A DNA stretch of 8,393 bases, from NCBI GenBank assembly GCA_902475645.1, contig CABSAH010000074.1:1-8393 (forward strand), written 5' to 3'. The translations under genes were made by a program, and so were the position numbers. This document shows, piece after piece, positions 5,890 through 8,393 of this stretch. Below the pieces are notes generated by a model that did not search any database, was not told where the DNA came from, and saw nothing but the letters and a program-made list of their open reading frames with translations. Origin of the DNA: an uncultured Christensenellaceae bacterium (GTDB taxonomy: Bacteria; Bacillota; Clostridia; Christensenellales; CAG-138). Every line of letters starts with the position of its first letter. Within the stretch, counting starts at the first letter, position 1.

Positions 5890-7404
5890 TCAATCCCTCT
5901 TCACGGCATAGGTGTTGGCATCCTTGAGCATAACGTCATGCGCGCCGCCTTCGGTTATGCTGGCCGCGGAAACGAGCGTGAGCCGCGCTTTTTCACGCAG
6001 TTCGGGTATGGTAAGCGCGCCGCAGTTGCACATTGTGGAGCGCACCTTGCTTAGCGTTACGGTAACGTTATTATGCAGGCTGCCCGCATAGGGAACGTAT
6101 GAATCCACTCCTTCTTCAAATGAAAGCTTGCTGTCCCCGCCGCTGTAATACCGCTGCCAGTTGCGCGCGCGGGCGGAGCCTTCGCCCCAGTATTCCTTCA
6201 TATAGTTGCCGTTTATCATAACCTTTGCGGAGGGGCTTTCGTCGCAGCGGGCGAAATAGCGGCCCAGCATGCAGAAGTCCGCGCCCATAGCCAAAGCAAG
6301 CGTAATATGATAATCATGCACTATGCCGCCATCCGCGCATATCGGCACATATACGCCCTTTTCAAGGAAGTATTCATCGCGCGCGCGGGCAACCTCCTGC
6401 ACGGCGGTAGCCTGACCGCGGCCAATGCCCTTAGTTTCCCTTGTTATGCATATTGAGCCGCCGCCTATGCCGACCTTAACAAAGTCCGCGCCGGCATCGG
6501 CTAAGAAGCGGAAGCCTTCGCGGTCCACCACATTGCCTGCGCCCACCTTTACGCTGTCGCCGTACTTGGCCCGTATAAAGTCCAGCGTTCTCGACTGCCA
6601 TTCGCTGAAGCCCTCGGATGAGTCTATGCACAGTATGTCCGCGCCCGCTTCCACCAGCGCGGGTACTCGCTCCTCATAATCGCGCGTATTTATGCCCGCG
6701 CCGACAATGTAGCGCTTTTGCTTGTCCAGCAGCTCCGTCGGGTTTTCCTTATGCGCATCGTAGTCCTTTCTGAATACAAACGCCACCATGTTGCCTTCCT
6801 TGGTTATAACCGGCAGCGAATTCAGCTTATGCTCCCATATTATATCGTTAGCCTCTTTTAAGGATACGCCCTCGTATGCAAAAACCAGCCTGTCTATCGG
6901 CGTCATGAACTCGCTTACCTTGGTAGCGGGGTCCATGCGGCTTGGGCGGTAATCGCGGCTTGTTACAACGCCGAGCAGCTTACCCGTTGCCGAGCCGTCA
7001 TGCGTAACGGCAACGGTTGAATGACGGGTGCGCTCCTTAAGCGCAAGTATATCCGCCATGGTTTGATCGGGGCGAATGGAAGAATCGCTCATGGCAAAGC
7101 CCGCCTTGTACTTCTTAACCCGGCTGACCATAGCAGCCTGACTTTCTATCGGCTGGGATACAAATATGAACGATATTCCGCCTTCACGCGCAAGCGCAAC
7201 GGCCAGCTTATCGCCGGACACGGACTGCATAACGGCACTGACAAGCGGTATATTCATTGAAAGCGCAGGCTCTTCGCCCGCCTTATAGCGCACGATTGGG
7301 GTTTTAAGCGATGTATTCGCGGGGGTGCATTCGGCGCTTGAATAGCCGGGTACCAGCAAATACTCGCTGAAAGTATGGGAAGGTGAACTAAAATAATATG
7401 CCAT
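5890..7404 (-). CDS. guaB: Inosine-5'-monophosphate dehydrogenase, Tritrichomonas foetus-like type
   Basis: This 504-residue enzyme oxidises IMP to XMP with NAD, the committed step of guanine nucleotide synthesis. The TIM-barrel domain is split by a CBS pair (about 100-220). Visible are the substrate-binding segment CIDSSEG with D261, the active-site loop GIGGGSICITRE with catalytic C319, and the mobile flap RARNWQRYYSGG with R418-Y419. A C-terminal CNCGALTIPEL segment is also present. From memory of the T. foetus enzyme, catalytic residues fall at identical numbers (C319, R418, Y419), and long blocks match, including the start HTFxEYLL and VDSYVPYAG. K310 and E431, which in that enzyme go with mycophenolate tolerance, are also present. 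An AAAGGAG lies 5 bases before the ATG. The gene is 46 bases past the DUF4392 gene, has a candidate promoter of its own and ends at a strong terminator. The call is firm. Confidence 0.97.
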   Translation of the reverse strand: MAYYFSSPSHTFSEYLLVPGYSSAECTPANTSLKTPIVRYKAGEEPALSMNIPLVSAVMQSVSGDKLAVALAREGGISFIFVSQPIESQAAMVSRVKKYKAGFAMSDSSIRPDQTMADILALKERTRHSTVAVTHDGSATGKLLGVVTSRDYRPSRMDPATKVSEFMTPIDRLVFAYEGVSLKEANDIIWEHKLNSLPVITKEGNMVAFVFRKDYDAHKENPTELLDKQKRYIVGAGINTRDYEERVPALVEAGADILCIDSSEGFSEWQSRTLDFIRAKYGDSVKVGAGNVVDREGFRFLADAGADFVKVGIGGGSICITRETKGIGRGQATAVQEVARARDEYFLEKGVYVPICADGGIVHDYHITLALAMGADFCMLGRYFARCDESPSAKVMINGNYMKEYWGEGSARARNWQRYYSGGDSKLSFEEGVDSYVPYAGSLHNNVTVTLSKVRSTMCNCGALTIPELREKARLTLVSAASITEGGAHDVMLKDANTYAVKRD

Positions 7405-7442
7405 AATTTCTCCTTTCGGCCAAGCTTATGTAAAATTTATTT

Positions 7443-7471
7443 ATTATAACCTATTCCGCGCATTTATCCAA
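7443..7471 (-). promoter_or_regulatory. Probable promoter of guaB
   Basis: A perfect TATAAT (7448-7443) lies about 40 bases before the guaB start. Seventeen bases upstream, within the end of the DUF4392 gene, is TTGGAT (7471-7466), which matches only the TTG of the -35 consensus. The leader would be about 30 nt, too short for a purine riboswitch, and I see none. The -10 is convincing, the -35 weak. Confidence 0.45.
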
Positions 7472-8329
7472 GTGGTTTTTAACCATGCGGCGCACCTCGT
7501 TGAGCAAGGCAATATGCTTATCTATGGCAATATTGTCTATGCTTTCCTCGCTGCGCTTTGTTATGCCGTCAACCGCGCCCGCATCGAGTATTGCGCGCAG
7601 CATTGCGCGTTCCTCCCGCTCATCGGGCAGCACGTTTTTATTGAGATATAAGGACGCTATCGCCGCTATCCCCCAGCCCCACCAGTTTGATACGCCCGCT
7701 GCAAGCGTTATGTCCGCAGTCTGCGCGGCGGCGATATCCTCGCCGTGGTCAACAACGCGCCGCGTAACGTTAAACAGCTTTCCCGTGCCAAGCTCGTTGC
7801 CGCCGTCGCCTATTGCTATTGTCCTTGCGCCGTGCTTGTGCAGCAGTTCAAATTCCTCGTCCGTATCCGCATTCAGCCAGCCGTCTATTATTCTTCCCTT
7901 TGCCGTATGGCAATGGCCGTCTGCGGCCTTACCCGGGCGCTCTATTGATATAACCGTATCTATATCAAGCTTAGCAAGCTCATCCATATCACCGCTCAGC
8001 TTAATAAGCTCCGCATCCCTCGCGCGCATGCTCACCGCCGCGGCAAGCTGAGGATAGCAAAGCTCGTCCGTTGCGATATAAACCCTTTTCCCCGCATCGC
8101 AAAACGCGCGCGCTATATGCGCAGCACCTATCGGCCCATCCGTTTCGCAGCATATATGCCCGTCGCTCGCCTCCACGGGAAAACCGGTTATTATCAGCAC
8201 GCACCTCGCCGCGGCAAACGCCTGCGCAAGCGCCTCAACATCGGCCGCGCCCGCATTCGCGCTGAAGCCTCTCGCCCCTTCGTCGCTTCTTAGCAATGCA
8301 TCAAGGCGGGTATATAAATCGTTCATCAT
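7451..8329 (-). CDS. DUF4392 / D-glutamate cyclase-like protein
   Basis: This 292-residue protein matches the stand-alone bacterial form of the domain found at the C-terminus of mammalian D-glutamate cyclase (DGLUCY), which turns D-glutamate into 5-oxo-D-proline. Visible family blocks are an N-terminal nucleotide-fold-like strand with ITGFPVEASDG (47-57), ETDGPIGAAHIARA (62-75) and the hallmark IAIGDGGNELGTGK (171-184). Further on come AAGVSNWWGWG (210-220) and a DGIT (254-257) near the end. No signal peptide or membrane helix is seen, so it is probably cytoplasmic. A GAGG (8337-8334) precedes two adjacent ATGs, at 4 and 7 bases; the second (8326) has the better spacing. Bacterial substrate specificity is not established by sequence alone. 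There is no clear functional link to guaB, and the close spacing may reflect only shared orientation. Confidence 0.85.
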   Translation of the reverse strand: MMNDLYTRLDALLRSDEGARGFSANAGAADVEALAQAFAAARCVLIITGFPVEASDGHICCETDGPIGAAHIARAFCDAGKRVYIATDELCYPQLAAAVSMRARDAELIKLSGDMDELAKLDIDTVISIERPGKAADGHCHTAKGRIIDGWLNADTDEEFELLHKHGARTIAIGDGGNELGTGKLFNVTRRVVDHGEDIAAAQTADITLAAGVSNWWGWGIAAIASLYLNKNVLPDEREERAMLRAILDAGAVDGITKRSEESIDNIAIDKHIALLNEVRRMVKNHLDKCAE

Positions 8330-8393
8330 ACGACCTCGTTATACAAAATTCAACAGAGTATATATTACCATTACTTTTTGATTAAGTACACCC

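Noticed and set aside
7405..7450. Purine riboswitch before guaB
   Set aside because: Only 46 bases separate guaB from the upstream stop codon, too short for the aptamer, and no aptamer core is visible.
7485..8051. Plus-strand 188-codon frame opposite the DUF4392 gene
   Set aside because: It has a low-complexity Ser/Ala-rich composition typical of antisense translation, and the opposite strand carries convincing family motifs.
8330..8393. Promoter for the DUF4392 gene at the window edge
   Set aside because: The stretch is AT-rich with several TATA-like words, but no -35/-10 pair with acceptable spacing stands out before the window ends.

Overview
The window looks like a chromosomal segment from a Gram-positive, clostridium-like member of the Bacillota. 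The evidence is strong GGAGG-type ribosome binding sites, a split Wzz / tyrosine kinase / PHP phosphatase module of the Gram-positive type, a LoaP-type NusG paralogue heading an exopolysaccharide (EPS) operon, and moderate GC content. I cannot name a genus. Every supported gene lies on the minus strand, so transcription runs from high to low coordinates. TGA acts as a normal stop: guaB, loaP, wzz, the kinase and the phosphatase all end in it.

Right part (about 5780-8393): a stand-alone DUF4392 / D-glutamate cyclase-like protein is followed by an IMP dehydrogenase (guaB). The IMP dehydrogenase closely resembles the Tritrichomonas foetus enzyme, down to residue numbering. A plausible promoter for guaB sits at the end of the DUF4392 gene, and a good intrinsic terminator lies about 60 bases past the guaB stop.

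Middle (about 5324-5700): a perfect-consensus sigma-A promoter (TTGACA, 17-base spacer, TATAAT) starts a leader of roughly 330 nt with at least two clear hairpins. It runs into a LoaP/NusG-like processive antitermination gene. This arrangement fits a regulator that lets polymerase read through a long polysaccharide operon.

Left part (1-5323), the EPS operon in order of transcription: loaP, an LCP-like membrane protein, a hairpin-rich 163-nt spacer, a Wzz/CpsC chain-length protein, a CpsD/YwqD-type tyrosine kinase, a CpsB/YwqE-type PHP tyrosine phosphatase, a tiny membrane-peptide reading frame, and a priming undecaprenyl-phosphate sugar transferase. Wzz, kinase and phosphatase overlap as ATGA junctions and should be translationally coupled; together they would set polymer length through a phosphorylation cycle.

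The most notable feature is that several EPS components look damaged. The sugar transferase has two in-frame TGA codons in its membrane domain and a probable frameshift at its C-terminus. The small frame before it carries an in-frame TAG. The LCP-like protein lacks arginines expected for glycopolymer ligation. Meanwhile the promoter, loaP, wzz, kinase and phosphatase look intact. The simplest reading is recent inactivation of the EPS pathway; readthrough or assembly error are alternatives.
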